DNA of 5,316 nt. Origin: Nostoc cf. edaphicum LEGE 07299. Lineage in GTDB: Bacteria > Cyanobacteriota > Cyanobacteriia > Cyanobacteriales > Nostocaceae. Below, one piece after another: positions 5,129-5,316 of the stretch. The stretch lies in assembly GCF_015207245.1 (NCBI RefSeq), contig NZ_JADEXF010000325.1, forward strand, positions 1 through 5,316, given 5' to 3'. Every line of letters starts with the position of its first letter. Position 1 is the stretch's first letter. The notes beneath the pieces were generated by a model. The model was not told where the DNA came from and did not search any database. It saw only the letters and a list, made by a program, of their open reading frames with translations. Position numbers and translations under genes: made by a program.

Positions 5129-5266
5129 CTGACTTTTCACGTTATGTGGAAAAGTCCACCAAAAACCTAACCCCCAACCCGTGGCGGGAAGGAGGAAAAT
5201 TCAAAGTCTCTCTCCTTTTAGGAGAGAGATTTAGAGAGAGGTTTTCCTGATGCCGTGAAAAGTCAG
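5129..5266. mobile_element. 138-bp MITE-like non-autonomous element
   Basis: The ends CTGACTTTTCACG (5129-5141) and CGTGAAAAGTCAG (5254-5266) are perfect 13-bp terminal inverted repeats; with four mismatches they extend to about 25 bp (inner GGAAAA shared). A perfect 9-bp direct repeat flanks the element. Inside are a hairpin GTGGA-AAAG-TCCAC (5146-5159), a 9-bp stem TCTCTCTCC/GGAGAGAGA (5207-5215, 5221-5229) and an outer pairing AAAACCT (5162-5168) with AGGTTTT (5239-5245), so a single strand would fold almost end to end. It encodes no transposase and must have been moved in trans by an IS element elsewhere. The inner 'cctaaccccc...ctctctcc...gagagagg' sequence resembles dispersed repeats known from Nostoc genomes (memory). 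The IS family cannot be named from this sequence alone. Confidence 0.85.
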
Positions 5267-5275
5267 CCCAGGTAC
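5267..5275. repeat. Right target-site duplication of the MITE
   Basis: CCCAGGTAC, identical to 5120-5128, directly abuts the right inverted repeat. The perfect identity suggests that the insertion is fairly recent. Confidence 0.85.
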
Positions 5276-5316
5276 AAGCATGAATTGATTGCGATCGCTC
5301 GGTACTGATATTAGAC

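Noticed and set aside
5089..5250. Plus-strand ORF of 53 codons with GGAGAG 11 nt upstream
   Set aside because: Most of its length is read through the MITE. With the element removed, the frame stops after 15 codons.

Overview
The window looks like a chromosomal segment of a filamentous, Nostoc/Anabaena-type cyanobacterium. The basis is eight copies of the HIP1 octamer GCGATCGC in 5.3 kb, arrays of short tandem heptamer repeats between genes, a cyanobacterial-type LexA with its characteristic operator, a tRNA gene that does not encode CCA, and AT-rich spacers. From memory, lexA and argF are also neighbours in Anabaena sp. PCC 7120; this was not checked here.

Layout, right to left. All protein genes are on the minus strand, in transcription order argF (ornithine carbamoyltransferase), lexA (SOS repressor), a superfamily II helicase of 493 aa, a 57-aa small protein, and the N-terminal 193 residues of a DndD-like SMC/RecF-type ATPase that runs off the left edge. 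On the plus strand are a tRNA-Thr(TGT) gene with its own promoter (4662-4801) and, near the right edge, a complete 138-bp MITE-like element with 13-bp terminal inverted repeats and a perfect 9-bp target duplication.

How the genes may work together. argF is a housekeeping arginine-synthesis gene. lexA carries a perfect match to the cyanobacterial LexA box just upstream of its start and is probably autoregulated. The left half (1-2543) resembles part of a DNA phosphorothioation (Dnd) modification/restriction island: the helicase looks like the family annotated as 'DNA phosphorothioation system restriction enzyme', the 57-aa protein looks like the small proteins found with such systems and overlaps the ATPase start by 4 bp (ATGA), and the ATPase has a P-loop and the DndD-type FFFDGE motif. 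dndC, which normally lies next to dndD, is not visible; a 311-bp AT-rich spacer with a perfect 16-bp inverted repeat lies where it might have been. The helicase starts 84 bp after lexA, so it may be read from the LexA-controlled transcript. That would tie a defence gene to the SOS response, and it is the most interesting hypothesis here.

Spacers hold heptamer repeat arrays (lexA/helicase and argF/lexA), several hairpins, and otherwise no convincing genes.
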